Source of the DNA: CAWELS01 sp964468205
Lineage (GTDB): Bacteria > Acidobacteriota > Terriglobia > Bryobacterales > Bryobacteraceae
DNA length: 64,000 bases
Direction of reading: 5' to 3'
Assembly: GCA_964468205.1 (NCBI GenBank)
Contig: CAYXVG010000026.1
Location: 25,585 to 89,584, forward strand
Under the pieces are notes generated by a model. That model was not told the origin of the DNA, did not search any database, and saw only the letters and a list, made by a program, of their open reading frames with translations. Of the stretch, positions 53,602-62,636 are shown piece after piece. A program made the position numbers and the translations under genes. Numbering within the stretch: position 1 is the first letter of the stretch; the number at the start of each line of letters is the position of its first letter.

Positions 53602-54783
53602 TCATGTACGCATCGCCCGCTCGTTCTCGAAATGGGATCGCCTGAAGCTGGCGCCCGGCTCGAGTTCGTGCTTCAGAGTGAGGTGTTCTAGCAAGTCCCT
53701 CAGGGTGACGATGCCTAGCAGCGTCTGTTTCTCCCTGACAAGAAGCCGTGTGTTCCCCGTTGTTTTCATCAACTCGAGAGCCTGCAACGCATCCGAATCA
53801 GCCGAGACACTGTTAGCGTCCGTGAATTCGTCAGTGAATTCCCATACGTGGCGCCGACTCCACTCCTGCCTCGGTATTGACCGGATGTTCCGAACTTCAA
53901 TGCGTCCGAATAGCCGGCCACCGTTGATTACTGGAAACATCCGGTGGTGATATTGATAAACATACTTGTCGATGAATTCATCCATGGGCGTGGCGGCAGG
54001 CACGCACACGGGGGCCGGATTCATGAAGCGGCGAATGGGGTTTTTCGAGAACGCGGTAACTATACCGCTCTGCTGTCCGGATGCGCGAGCCACAGTGAAC
54101 AACAGAACCCCCGATAGCGCCAACCACATTCCCGCGATGATGTGGCCGGCAACGCCACTCAGCACACCCACGGCCACGCAGCCGACGGCGCAGCCAGACC
54201 CCACTTTCGCCGCCACCCCGGTCGAGCTGCGAAAATCCCGCGTCCGGCGCCACAAGTAGGCACGCAAAACTCTTCCGCCGTCGAGCGGATACGCGGGCAG
54301 TAAATTGAATATGGCCAACAAAAGGTTGGCGCCGGCCAAGTATCCGAGGAGTGCGGTCAACTCCGGCAGGAAGCCGGAGACCGCACCCAGACGCCATAAT
54401 CCGCCGAAGCCGGCCGCCAAGACAGCACTCACACCAGAGCCCGCAGCGGCAATCAGGGTCTCCGACTTCATTGACAGGATATCTTCTTCCGTTTGCGACA
54501 CACCACCAAACATGAAGAGGGTTACGGCGCCGGTAGGAATACCGTACATTCTCGCGGCCAACCTATGACCCAGATCATGGAGTACAACGGACGCGAAAAA
54601 CGCGAAGGTCCCAGCCACCCCGAGAAGCCAGTAGGTAGTCGGCCTGAGCCCACCTATGACGGCTGGAAAGTATTCAGATTCAAGAGTCCAAATAAGAAGC
54701 ATGGCAACCAGGAACCAGCTTGGGTGAACGCCTACGAGAAATCCAAATAGCCGGAAGAGAGGAATAGAGGGTATCGTGGGCAT
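53602..54783 (-). CDS. Site-2-protease-like membrane protein with CBS domains (HDxxH)
   Basis: 393 residues, ATG after AAGGAG. Six hydrophobic segments in residues 1-230. The zinc motif is LHDLGHRLAARMYG (H69, D70, H73), where M50 proteases have HExxH, so the usual catalytic Glu is Asp. The second metal motif is intact, NLLPAYPLDGGRVLRAY. A CBS pair follows at about 250-385. M50 proteases cut transmembrane substrates; CBS fusions (Rip3-like) occur in Mycobacterium and others. Activity with HDxxH is unclear. It lies between two CBS genes in an apparent operon; the 13-bp spacing to the upstream CBS gene supports this. Confidence 0.85.
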   Translation of the reverse strand: MPTIPSIPLFRLFGFLVGVHPSWFLVAMLLIWTLESEYFPAVIGGLRPTTYWLLGVAGTFAFFASVVLHDLGHRLAARMYGIPTGAVTLFMFGGVSQTEEDILSMKSETLIAAAGSGVSAVLAAGFGGLWRLGAVSGFLPELTALLGYLAGANLLLAIFNLLPAYPLDGGRVLRAYLWRRTRDFRSSTGVAAKVGSGCAVGCVAVGVLSGVAGHIIAGMWLALSGVLLFTVARASGQQSGIVTAFSKNPIRRFMNPAPVCVPAATPMDEFIDKYVYQYHHRMFPVINGGRLFGRIEVRNIRSIPRQEWSRRHVWEFTDEFTDANSVSADSDALQALELMKTTGNTRLLVREKQTLLGIVTLRDLLEHLTLKHELEPGASFRRSHFENERAMRT

Positions 54784-54795
54784 GACTGGTCTCCT

Positions 54796-55608
54796 TCATC
54801 GGCTGACTGCCGATGTGGTGATGTCGGCGAGGAGCGAACCTACCAATTGCTGATTGTTCGTTCTCGCGGCAATATCGCCAAGCGTGATGATTCCCACAGG
54901 GTGCTGAGCCTCGTCGAGGACGATCAGACGCCGGATGTGCAAATTCCGCATGATCCCGGCAGCCTGTCCAATTCGGGCATCCTGCCGGCAACTGGCGATC
55001 CTCGATGTCATAACCGTGCGCACGGGAGTGATGTTCGGATCGGCCCCCTTGGCGGTGGCCCGCACCGTGATATCACGGTCCGTGATCATACCAATTAACG
55101 TCCGGCCATCAACAACGGGCATCCCACCGATGCCTAAGTCGCGCATCATCCGGGAAGCCTCTTTGATGGAGACATCGTGCGGCACAGGCCGAAGCTGAGC
55201 CGTCATGACATCGCGAACCTTCGTTGCTCCTGTCTGGCTAGCCAGCCCGCTAAGACTTTTCAGCCAATCCCAGTCGAGTTTGTCGGGATGCGCAGTGTAC
55301 TCATCCGAGTTAGCGATTACATGGTCCATGTAAGAGCGCTTCAGTTTCACTGAAAAGGCCGGCCGTTCCGAACTACCGCTGACGGGTTCGTAGCGTCCAT
55401 CAACATAGCGGATGGCGACGCGACCAATCGCTTCCCCAGGGTCGTCCTCATAGATTGTGACGAGCAAGTCCCGCTCGGCAAAGAGTTTCTCGTACAGACC
55501 AAAGAGTTGCTTAGATGGAAAAGAGTCACGACGCCTGGCCAGCGCTTCGTTGCAGACACCGAGAAAGCCGACCAGGAGACTTGCGGTTGATGTTGTCATT
55601 GATTGCAT
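54796..55608 (-). CDS. CBS protein with unknown N-terminal domain
   Basis: 270 residues from the ATG at 55608 after GGAGGCGCC; the frame opens at 55713 but without a site. The N-terminal ~125 residues are a small alpha/beta region (LVTIYEDDPGEAIGRVAIRYVDG) that I do not recognise. The C-terminal CBS pair has VRDVMTAQLRPVPHDVSIKEASRMMRD and VRTVMTSRIASCRQDARIGQAAGIMRN, with IGMITDRDITVRA and VGIITLGDIAAR. Probable nucleotide sensor leading the protease operon. Confidence 0.85.
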   Translation of the reverse strand: MQSMTTSTASLLVGFLGVCNEALARRRDSFPSKQLFGLYEKLFAERDLLVTIYEDDPGEAIGRVAIRYVDGRYEPVSGSSERPAFSVKLKRSYMDHVIANSDEYTAHPDKLDWDWLKSLSGLASQTGATKVRDVMTAQLRPVPHDVSIKEASRMMRDLGIGGMPVVDGRTLIGMITDRDITVRATAKGADPNITPVRTVMTSRIASCRQDARIGQAAGIMRNLHIRRLIVLDEAQHPVGIITLGDIAARTNNQQLVGSLLADITTSAVSR

Positions 55609-55731
55609 CAGGCGCCTCCTTTGTCCCTGGTTTCTTGGCCGGCAATGCTGGTTGCCAGCCTCAATCGGTAGACCAATGGCGCCAATCGCCGTTTCATCGG
55701 GCGGTGGAGACACCGAGGGCTGATGGCGAGG

Positions 55732-57636
55732 CTATTCGGCGAGTCTCATGCGAGACAGCAAGCTATTGAATCGCGAAGTGTTTCGCAGGTTCTCGTAGAC
55801 GGGGTCAACCTTCAAACCGATCAAGCGAGCACAACGGCGTTCCGCTCCGCGCTCGAGCCAATCGAAGGCTGCCTCAATCTCGCCCATTCCAATGTGAATC
55901 TGAGCGATGTCAGTCTCCGAAACGTAGCTGCTTCTCCGCTTCAGCTTCCGCAGACAGGCAGTGGCTTCCTTTCGTTTCCCCAAGGTTGCCTGACAACGCC
56001 CTGCGCCTCCGATTGCCAGGGCGTCTCTGCTTTGTAGCTGCAGCGCCTCGTGGAAAGCGGCCATCGCTTTGCTCGTGTTACCTCGAATCAGGTGTACATA
56101 CCCGCTCAGAGAATGTGCACTGTAGTGATGGGGGTCGAGTTCCAAGCACTTTTCATATGTATCCAGCGCAGCTTCCCATTGTCCGCGGCAGTAGCAGATC
56201 CACCCCAGGTGCGCGTAGACAGCCGGCGCCAGGGGGTCGAGGTCAAGAGCAAGCATCAATTCGCGCTCCGCCTCTTCGAACCTGCCCTGCGGTCCGAGGC
56301 AAAACGCCGCGTTCCAGTGACGGGCCGGAGCGTAACTGGGGTCCAGTTCGATCGACCGCCGGAAAGCTGCTTCCGCGCCGTCCCAATCCCAGTCGAAAAC
56401 CGCAAGCATGACGGCTCGGGAGTTGTGGGCCGCCGCGGAGGCCGGATCAAGATGGATCGCTTCATCGGCGAACTCTTTGACGCGCTTCCAACCGGTTTCT
56501 GGAGCCAATATCCCGGCCCATGCAAGCGAAGCGTAGGCGTCCGCCATTCCGGCGTATGCTAGAGCATACTCGGGTTCTCGCTCGATGGCTCGCTCGAAAT
56601 ACCGTATGGCTTTGCGAAGGTTGTCCGGCGCTCTCTTGACCCAGTGATGCCGGCCCTGGAGATAGAGTTTGTAGGCGTGGATATCCTGCATGGGGCGGCC
56701 CTGGAGAGATTCCTCCGAAAAATGGAGTTTCAGGGCTTGCGCTATCGACTGCGCGATGCTCTGCTGCACCTCGAAGATATCGCTCATCTCCCGGTCGAAC
56801 ACATCCGCCCAGAGGTTATATCCGTGGGCGACACCGATCAGTTGAGCCGAGATTCGAATCCGCCGGCCGTCCTTTCGGACGCTCCCTTCCAATACTGCGT
56901 GAACACTGAGCTGCTGGCCAATCGCCCGGACGTCGGCAACCTTGTCTTTGAACTGCATCACGGTGGTTCGAGCCGCAACGCTAAGGCCATGAATGCGGCT
57001 CAGCACGTTAATCAGCTCCTCCGTCATGCCATCGCAGAAGTACTGCTGGTCTTGTTTTGGGCTAAGATCTGAAAAAGGCAACACTGCCACAGAGTCAAGC
57101 ACCCGCTCTGGAAAGTTCTCTTCGCGCTCGACAAGCATCGGCTTGGCGACTTTCACGTCCGAACCGCTTGCGCCCGGAAGCGGTCCCGATTTACGAAATT
57201 CGAATACCGGTGCGTAACTCCGCTTCTGGAAACGAATCAGCACTGTATCTTCCCGGCCCTCTGATTCGTAATACTCCTTCAGCTTCGTGCGAAGCCGACC
57301 GGCCTCAACCCGGACAATCGGATCGATGCGCGGGTCGAAATCCTCGGGCTTGTCAAATGCCGCAATCCCGATCGAGTACTCCTTCAACTCCTCGCCGCGC
57401 TCCTCAAGGACCATTGCGACTGTGTATTCAAGGAAACGCTTCATCCGCTGGGAGCGCGCGAAAGCTTCGCTCCTGATGATGCATTCAAGCTGGCGCTGGA
57501 CTTCCTCCGCCGAAACTCCAGCACGGCTGAGAGTGCGCGGCCGCGGAGTAGTGGTCGTATCGGTCGTCGTTCGTCCTCCTTCCTTGAAGTATACACTTGC
57601 GGGCAACTTAGCTAGAGAAGAAGTAACGTTAAACAA
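55732..57636 (-). CDS. TolB/TPR regulator with CadC-like N-terminus
   Basis: Up to 634 residues. The N-terminal region (~45-150) has RSQRMKRFLEYTVAMVLEERGEELKEYSIGIAAFD and FDPRIDPIVRVEAGRLRTKLKEYYESEG, a layout common in Acidobacteriota. A TolB-like domain follows (SVAVLPFSDLSPKQDQQYFCDGM to FEVQQSIAQSIAQAL), then about eight TPR units to residue ~600. The frame begins with a TTG at 57636; the strongest ribosome site (AAGGAAGGAGG, about 57573-57582) has no canonical start codon just after it, so the true start is uncertain. Function: probable transcription or adaptor role, substrate unknown. Divergent from the sigma-factor gene. Confidence 0.85.
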   Translation of the reverse strand: MFNVTSSLAKLPASVYFKEGGRTTTDTTTTPRPRTLSRAGVSAEEVQRQLECIIRSEAFARSQRMKRFLEYTVAMVLEERGEELKEYSIGIAAFDKPEDFDPRIDPIVRVEAGRLRTKLKEYYESEGREDTVLIRFQKRSYAPVFEFRKSGPLPGASGSDVKVAKPMLVEREENFPERVLDSVAVLPFSDLSPKQDQQYFCDGMTEELINVLSRIHGLSVAARTTVMQFKDKVADVRAIGQQLSVHAVLEGSVRKDGRRIRISAQLIGVAHGYNLWADVFDREMSDIFEVQQSIAQSIAQALKLHFSEESLQGRPMQDIHAYKLYLQGRHHWVKRAPDNLRKAIRYFERAIEREPEYALAYAGMADAYASLAWAGILAPETGWKRVKEFADEAIHLDPASAAAHNSRAVMLAVFDWDWDGAEAAFRRSIELDPSYAPARHWNAAFCLGPQGRFEEAERELMLALDLDPLAPAVYAHLGWICYCRGQWEAALDTYEKCLELDPHHYSAHSLSGYVHLIRGNTSKAMAAFHEALQLQSRDALAIGGAGRCQATLGKRKEATACLRKLKRRSSYVSETDIAQIHIGMGEIEAAFDWLERGAERRCARLIGLKVDPVYENLRNTSRFNSLLSRMRLAE

Positions 57637-57696
57637 CTTTCGTTACGTAGCGGTAAGACACTTATTTTTCTATCTCTTATCCACCAAACTAGACAC

Positions 57697-58215
57697 ATGA
57701 TTGAGAAACGGACGGAGCAACTAACCGAGGACACATTCGGGCACGCCTATGAGGAGGGCAAGACTCGAACCGTACACTTTCTGATGTCCAAAGGCTTTCC
57801 GGAGGATGACGCCCGCGAGGCTGCTCAGGCTGCGTGGGCGAGAGGATGGGAGCGCCGGCACCAGCTTCGCAAGCCGGAGAAGACGCTTTCGTGGGTTAAC
57901 GCGATCGCTCTGAACTTGGGACGCAATCATATGCGCAAGCAGTCAAGGATGCAGGAATTCGAAGACGAACCTACTGTGACGCATGATCCGACCGCCGCTG
58001 CCGACGCAGAAAAGTTGCTCGGTCAATGTCCAAAGAAGGACCGGATCTTGCTCACCAGAAGATACCTTCTCGGTTGGGGGATTGGCGACCTTGCCGAGGA
58101 ATCGGATTGCACCCGCCGGGCTATTCGCGTGCGTCTTCACCGGGCCCGCAAGGGTCTTCGGGAACGCGTTAGCCGCTCTAAAGTTGTCCGTTCGTGGATG
58201 CCAGAGGCAGCCTAG
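57697..58215 (+). CDS. Sigma-70 family (ECF-type) sigma factor
   Basis: 172 residues. Region 2 covers KGFPEDDAREAAQAAWARGWERRHQLRKPEKTLSWVNAIALNLGRNHMRK; region 4 covers RYLLGWGIGDLAEESDCTRRAIRVRLHRARKGLRERV. No anti-sigma gene follows; the PRC-barrel and transaldolase-like genes come next, 90 bp downstream. Divergent from the TolB/TPR gene, only 60 bp away, so the two may share promoter control. Targets unknown. No clear ribosome site precedes the ATG. Confidence 0.85.
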   Translation: MIEKRTEQLTEDTFGHAYEEGKTRTVHFLMSKGFPEDDAREAAQAAWARGWERRHQLRKPEKTLSWVNAIALNLGRNHMRKQSRMQEFEDEPTVTHDPTAAADAEKLLGQCPKKDRILLTRRYLLGWGIGDLAEESDCTRRAIRVRLHRARKGLRERVSRSKVVRSWMPEAA

Positions 58216-58305
58216 GCTCGTCTGGCTGCCGGACCGGCTTACGGATCCACTCTCACGCCGTAACGATTTCGCGGTATCGGCTGTCACCTGAACAAGGATT
58301 GGAAC

Positions 58306-59040
58306 ATGCTCCTGAACACGAAAGACCTGCTTGGATACAAGATCGGCGCAACAGACGGTCATATTGGTTCCGTCGCAGATCTCCTGTTTGATGATTTCTC
58401 GTGGATGGTCCGTTATATGGTGGTGGATACCGGAAACTGGTTGCCCGGACGGAGGGTCTTGTTGGCGCCCATCTCTGTTGGCAAGATAGACGAGAATGAA
58501 GAATCCGTGGCCGTGAAGCTCACTCGTGAGCAGGTGGAGAAGAGTCCGCCAATTGATGCGCACAAACCCGTATCCCGCCAGCAAGAAACCGAACTGAGCC
58601 GCTATTACGGTTGGCCCGCCTATTGGTCCGCCGAGACTCGGACTCCCCCAGTGGGAGCAGTGGGAATGCCTGCTGAAATGCCTCCTCCAGTCCATCCTGC
58701 GGGAAGTGCAGCAGAGTTGAAAAACAAAGGAGCGCAACAAAACCAGGATCCACATTTGCGCAGTATGCGGGAAGTGCGAGGCTACCACATCCAGGCGCAG
58801 GACGGCGAGATCGGACACGTCGAGGATTTCATCATCGACGCTGACATGTGGTGGACCGAGTCGATGGTGATTGATACGCGGAACTGGCTTCCCGGAAGGA
58901 AGGTTGCCATTCCCCCGCGACAGATTGAAAAGGTCAGGTGGACCGAACGCAAAGTCTTCGTGAAGATGCTGCGTGAGGAAATCAAGTCTTCCCGGGAGGC
59001 CGGTGATGTGCTTGAAGAGGGGGAGTTTACGCACAACTAG
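58306..59040 (+). CDS. Double PRC-barrel domain protein
   Basis: 244 residues. Like the protein at 49400-50140, it has two PRC domains (LLGYKIGATDGHIGSVADLLFDDFSWMVRYMVVDT and VRGYHIQAQDGEIGHVEDFIIDADMWWTESMVIDT), each with WLPGR[RK]V strands, and a YYGWPAYW tag in the linker. The second barrel ends in SREAGDVLEEGE. Paralogue by duplication: domain order, linker and tag match. It precedes the transaldolase-like gene by 9 bp, so probably one transcript. Confidence 0.88.
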   Translation: MLLNTKDLLGYKIGATDGHIGSVADLLFDDFSWMVRYMVVDTGNWLPGRRVLLAPISVGKIDENEESVAVKLTREQVEKSPPIDAHKPVSRQQETELSRYYGWPAYWSAETRTPPVGAVGMPAEMPPPVHPAGSAAELKNKGAQQNQDPHLRSMREVRGYHIQAQDGEIGHVEDFIIDADMWWTESMVIDTRNWLPGRKVAIPPRQIEKVRWTERKVFVKMLREEIKSSREAGDVLEEGEFTHN

Positions 59041-59049
59041 CTGAGTGTG

Positions 59050-60141
59050 ATGCCGAATGTCCGCAAAGTGCGCCCCAGAAATCTGGGGGGAAGCATATGG
59101 CTCGACGGAGTCGCTCAAAACGAGTGCCTGGGCGAACCGTTTCCGGAATTCGCGAACCGGCACGAAGTCACAGGCCTGAGGTTTAATCTCCCCATGTTCG
59201 AGGGAGCGCTGGCCGGAAAAGGGGCTTACAGGGAAGACATCGCAACGTGGGCTGCGAATGGCCTTGACAGCACGCAGATATACTCGGCCCTCGTTCTGAA
59301 GGTAGTGCGCGAAACGGCGGACAAACTGGCGCCAGTCTACAGAGAAACGAGAGGTACGGATGGTTTTGTGACTGTTCCCTTGGCGGCAGATCTCTCATAT
59401 GACGTGGAATCGCTTGTGGAGGAGGCCGGTCTCTTCTGGAATGAACTCGAGCGGGAGAACGTTATTATCCTGGTACCAGCTACGGAGGAGGGTATCACCG
59501 CTCTGCAGCAACTGATCTCCTCGGGCGTCAACACGGGCGTGCACAGTCTGCTCAGCGTGCGGCGCTATCGCGAGGTCTTCGACGCCTATCTCAATGGACT
59601 CGAACAGCAATTGGCGCGGCATGAAGATGTCAAAAACGTGACGTCTGTCGCGGAATTTGCGCTTGGGCGTATCGAACATCTGTATGAGAGCCTGCCGGAC
59701 TCAGGGGAATTGCCCGATGGTAGGCCGGGCGATGGTCTGGCCGTATCCACGGCGCGGGTCGCCTACACGAATTATCTGAATTCCGTCTTCGGCGAACGAT
59801 TCCAAGCGCTTGCACAAGCGGGAGTGCGGGCGCAGCGTCTTGCCTGGTCCGCCACGGCTGGCGGGGATTCGCTTACAGGCAGTTTCCCCGATAAGGTGAT
59901 CGGCCCGGCTACCGTGTGCGAGATGCCTTGCGATGCCATCCGGGACCTCGGACGCCGTTCTCTTTCCGGACTGGGGGTTTCCTTTGGCTTGGCTCAAGCT
60001 AAGGCGATGATGGACCTTTATGAACAGCGCTGTCCGGATCTGGAACAGCGTTGCGCGGTTGAAGTGGAGCGCCTCATCAACAAGCAGGTGCTCAGCACAG
60101 ACCGGGCGATTGCCAGCATTAATTCTGAATTCGCAAATTGA
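59050..60141 (+). CDS. Transaldolase homologue lacking the Schiff-base lysine
   Basis: 363 residues from the ATG at 59050; a GTG three codons earlier in frame is possible. The fold is that of type-2 transaldolases (SIWLDGVAQNE near the N-terminus, AALELDSTQIYSALVLKVV-like helices, ISSGVNTGVHSLLSVRRYREVFDAYLNGLE, and the IGPATVCEMP loop). The catalytic Lys of IKxPAT is Leu141 in VIILVPATEEG, and the TSNP loop reads VTGLRFN. It therefore should not form the dihydroxyacetone Schiff base and is probably a non-enzymatic paralogue. Position 9 bp after the PRC gene suggests joint expression. Confidence 0.8.
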   Translation: MPNVRKVRPRNLGGSIWLDGVAQNECLGEPFPEFANRHEVTGLRFNLPMFEGALAGKGAYREDIATWAANGLDSTQIYSALVLKVVRETADKLAPVYRETRGTDGFVTVPLAADLSYDVESLVEEAGLFWNELERENVIILVPATEEGITALQQLISSGVNTGVHSLLSVRRYREVFDAYLNGLEQQLARHEDVKNVTSVAEFALGRIEHLYESLPDSGELPDGRPGDGLAVSTARVAYTNYLNSVFGERFQALAQAGVRAQRLAWSATAGGDSLTGSFPDKVIGPATVCEMPCDAIRDLGRRSLSGLGVSFGLAQAKAMMDLYEQRCPDLEQRCAVEVERLINKQVLSTDRAIASINSEFAN

Positions 60142-60230
60142 GCCTTGGTACGGCACCCCGGCAATAGCGGTTTTAGTTGCCGTACAAGGTGACGGCCGTC
60201 AGGCGAAATCCGAGATCCAATTCCTCCTTG

Positions 60231-61040
60231 TCATCGGCTGCGAATCAGCAGAGCGTGGCCGTCCGGGTCGCGAACGAGCACCCCTTCGGCGCCACGCTCG
60301 CCGGCCGGCTCCAACGATGCAGAATCTGGAGTAATGAATGAGGCTCCAAGGTCCCTCAACTACTCTACGGTGCGGTCAAGATCTTTGACTATGATGGCCG
60401 CGACAAGGCGCAACTAGCATTTTGGCCGCGGGTCGGGCGGGTATGGTCTTGCAGACTGGGGAGTGATGTATTCGAACGGTTACACTCGCGGACCGGCGCC
60501 AGCACACATTCCAGTAATCCTGACTCGCGAACCGGAGACGTGGTCCAGGCGCCCTGTTCCCCGCTGTAGTTCTTGACTCTCACCGGCGACAGTGAACCCC
60601 AGAGCTTGGTAGACGCGCAAGCTCGCATCGGTGCCTGCAGTAGCGAGGCCGTATGATCAATACCGAGGGAAAGGTTCTGGCTATATTGCTGCCACTTCGG
60701 GTTTCTTTTCCCGGGAGGACAATAGATCAGCTCAAGAGGATGGTTACCGGGATCGCGGAAGTAGACGGCCTGAAATCCGGTCGCCGCCGTGTTCCACTCG
60801 GGTAGTTAGCCGGTCGAATTCCCCGGAAACCGTCTGATTCCGTGACACCCATCGAAAGGAGAGAACATCCGTGAAGAAGCTCACGGAGCGGTCGAGGTCA
60901 GCGACTGAAAACGCCATCCTACCTACACCAGTTACTTCAGCCGCCGCTAGCGGTAGTTTTCCGGGTAGCGCCCGTACAAGCACGGCGGCGCTCAAAACAT
61001 TCATCGCTCGGACCGACTTCACCAGCACACCTTGCCTCAC
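60231..61040 (-). pseudogene. Decayed VOC (glyoxalase) family gene
   Basis: The remains of a secreted VOC protein are in several frames. The start (MRQGVLVKSVRAMN at 61040) has a leader and the first VOC strand MAFSVADLDRSVSFFTDVLSF. A second piece, TGFQAVYFRDPGNHPLELIYCPPGKRNPKW, and SLGIDHTAS are in another frame. The end has RPYPPDPRPKC-stop-LRLVAAIIVKDLDRTVE-stop-LRDLGASF and finally GVLVRDPDGHALLIRSR with the normal stop at 60231. So at least one shift and two in-frame stops break it. A sequencing error cannot explain all of these. It lies at the 3' end of the SDR-aquaporin-GMC series, whose GMC start shares 4 bp with its start. Confidence 0.85.
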
Positions 61041-62608
61041 CCCAGTCTCTCGATGAGGTGATCGCCCACGCGGAGCGCATTCGCCATGATCGTCAGGGCG
61101 GGGTTCACGGCCGCGGACGAGCAGAAGAAGCTGCCATCAACTACGTAGAGGTTCTCCACATCGTGGGTCTTGCAGTTGGTGTCGAGCGCCGAACTCCGGG
61201 GGTCTGCGCCAAAGCGGATCGTTCCGTTCTGGTGCGCGACTCCAGCCAACGGTATGCGCTGGCCGGCAAACAGGTTACGTGCAAAGAGTCCCACGTGGCA
61301 TTCATGTCCGTGAATGGCGCACTTGTGCTGGCGCTGCATCAGGTCTTTGAGTTTCTTTGTCAGCCGCCTGTGTGCTTCCTCGTTGTTTGGCCGATAGGAG
61401 AGTACGATCTTACCCTTACGGTCAAGGGTTACACGATTGTTCGGGTCCGGCAGGTCTTCCGATGTGAGCCAGAAATCTAGTGAATGGCCGGCCATAAGAT
61501 CGAGAGTGAAGCCGGGTGCAATGGCCGGCGCCCCAGCCTTTAGGGTTACTCCGTCCAGCTTTCCGACGAAGGAAATGTGGCCCATGGGAAATGCCCAGTC
61601 CTCCGAGCCGAAGTAGAAGTCATTCAACGACAAGGTCTTCTGGAATATGGTCGGATTCGCGCACTTCGAGACCGCCATCACGACGGAATTGACGTGGCCC
61701 ATGTAGTGCCGGCCGACGACGTCCGAGCTATTGGCGAGTCCTTTCGGATGCTTATCGTTAGCGGATCGCAACAGGAGCGCCGCCGAATTGATAGCGCCGC
61801 AGGAAACCACGACGATGTTCGCTCCGTATTCCTCACGTGCGCCGTTGCGCCGGACGATGATTTTGCTCACCTCCCGTCCTGACGGGGAGGTTTCCAGCCG
61901 CACCACGACAGCATTCGTCAGCAACGATACGTTTGGATGCTGCAATGCCGGATCGACAGCCAGCACCTGCGCGTCGGATTTGGCATGGACCAAACAAGGG
62001 AATCCGTCGCAGGTGTTGCATCGGATACATCGGCTGGCATGTGGATTCTGCTCGTCAAGCATCACTCCCAAAGGCGTATGGAACGGGCGCAAACCTTGGG
62101 CCGCGAAATCTTCGCTGAGTTGCCGTATCCGCGTTTCGTGGCTCACCGGCGGGTGGGGATAGGGGGCGGTGGCCGCCGGTTCGGTTGGGTCCTCCCCCCG
62201 CTGCCCGTGGACGTGATAAATCCGCTCGGCCTCGGTGTAGTAAGATTCGAGATCGTCATAGGAGATCGGCCAAGCTGGAGATACGCCCCCGTGATGCCGG
62301 ATCTCGCCAAAATCCTCTCTTCGCAAGCGGAACAATGCAGCCCCATAGAACTTCGTATTGCCACCAACACAGTAGTTGGTGTGCGGGTGCAAGTCGTTGC
62401 CGTCCTGATCGCTCCAGACCTCTTTGGTTTGATATTTTCCTTCAAGATTCACCGCGCGTGGATTCCAATTGTCTTTCTCCCGCGGCAAGTAGTCGCCGCG
62501 CTCGAGAATCAGCACCCGCTTTGCGGTTGGGGCCAGCCGATGGGCAAGTGTTCCACCTCCGGCCCCGCTGCCAACAATGATGACGTCGTAGTGGTCTGCG
62601 CTACCCAT
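61037..62608 (-). CDS. GMC family oxidoreductase
   Basis: 523 residues from the ATG at 62608 after GGAAGGAGCG. FAD-binding motif DVIIVGSGAGGGTLAHRLA, the second GMC signature region with CVGGNTKFYGAALFRLRREDFGE, a Cys-rich CIRCNTCDGFPCLVHAK segment near the middle, and the C-terminal active-site region VENLYVVDGSFFCSSAAVNPALTIMANALR, whose conserved histidine is replaced by the N of AVNPALT in the usual GMC Asn position. Related to choline/gluconate dehydrogenase-type enzymes; the substrate is unknown, but the SDR neighbour suggests a sugar or sugar acid. No heme motif is present. Followed by the VOC pseudogene. Confidence 0.88.
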   Translation of the reverse strand: MGSADHYDVIIVGSGAGGGTLAHRLAPTAKRVLILERGDYLPREKDNWNPRAVNLEGKYQTKEVWSDQDGNDLHPHTNYCVGGNTKFYGAALFRLRREDFGEIRHHGGVSPAWPISYDDLESYYTEAERIYHVHGQRGEDPTEPAATAPYPHPPVSHETRIRQLSEDFAAQGLRPFHTPLGVMLDEQNPHASRCIRCNTCDGFPCLVHAKSDAQVLAVDPALQHPNVSLLTNAVVVRLETSPSGREVSKIIVRRNGAREEYGANIVVVSCGAINSAALLLRSANDKHPKGLANSSDVVGRHYMGHVNSVVMAVSKCANPTIFQKTLSLNDFYFGSEDWAFPMGHISFVGKLDGVTLKAGAPAIAPGFTLDLMAGHSLDFWLTSEDLPDPNNRVTLDRKGKIVLSYRPNNEEAHRRLTKKLKDLMQRQHKCAIHGHECHVGLFARNLFAGQRIPLAGVAHQNGTIRFGADPRSSALDTNCKTHDVENLYVVDGSFFCSSAAVNPALTIMANALRVGDHLIERLG

Positions 62609-62636
62609 ATCGCTCCTTCCCGTCCAAAATATCGCG

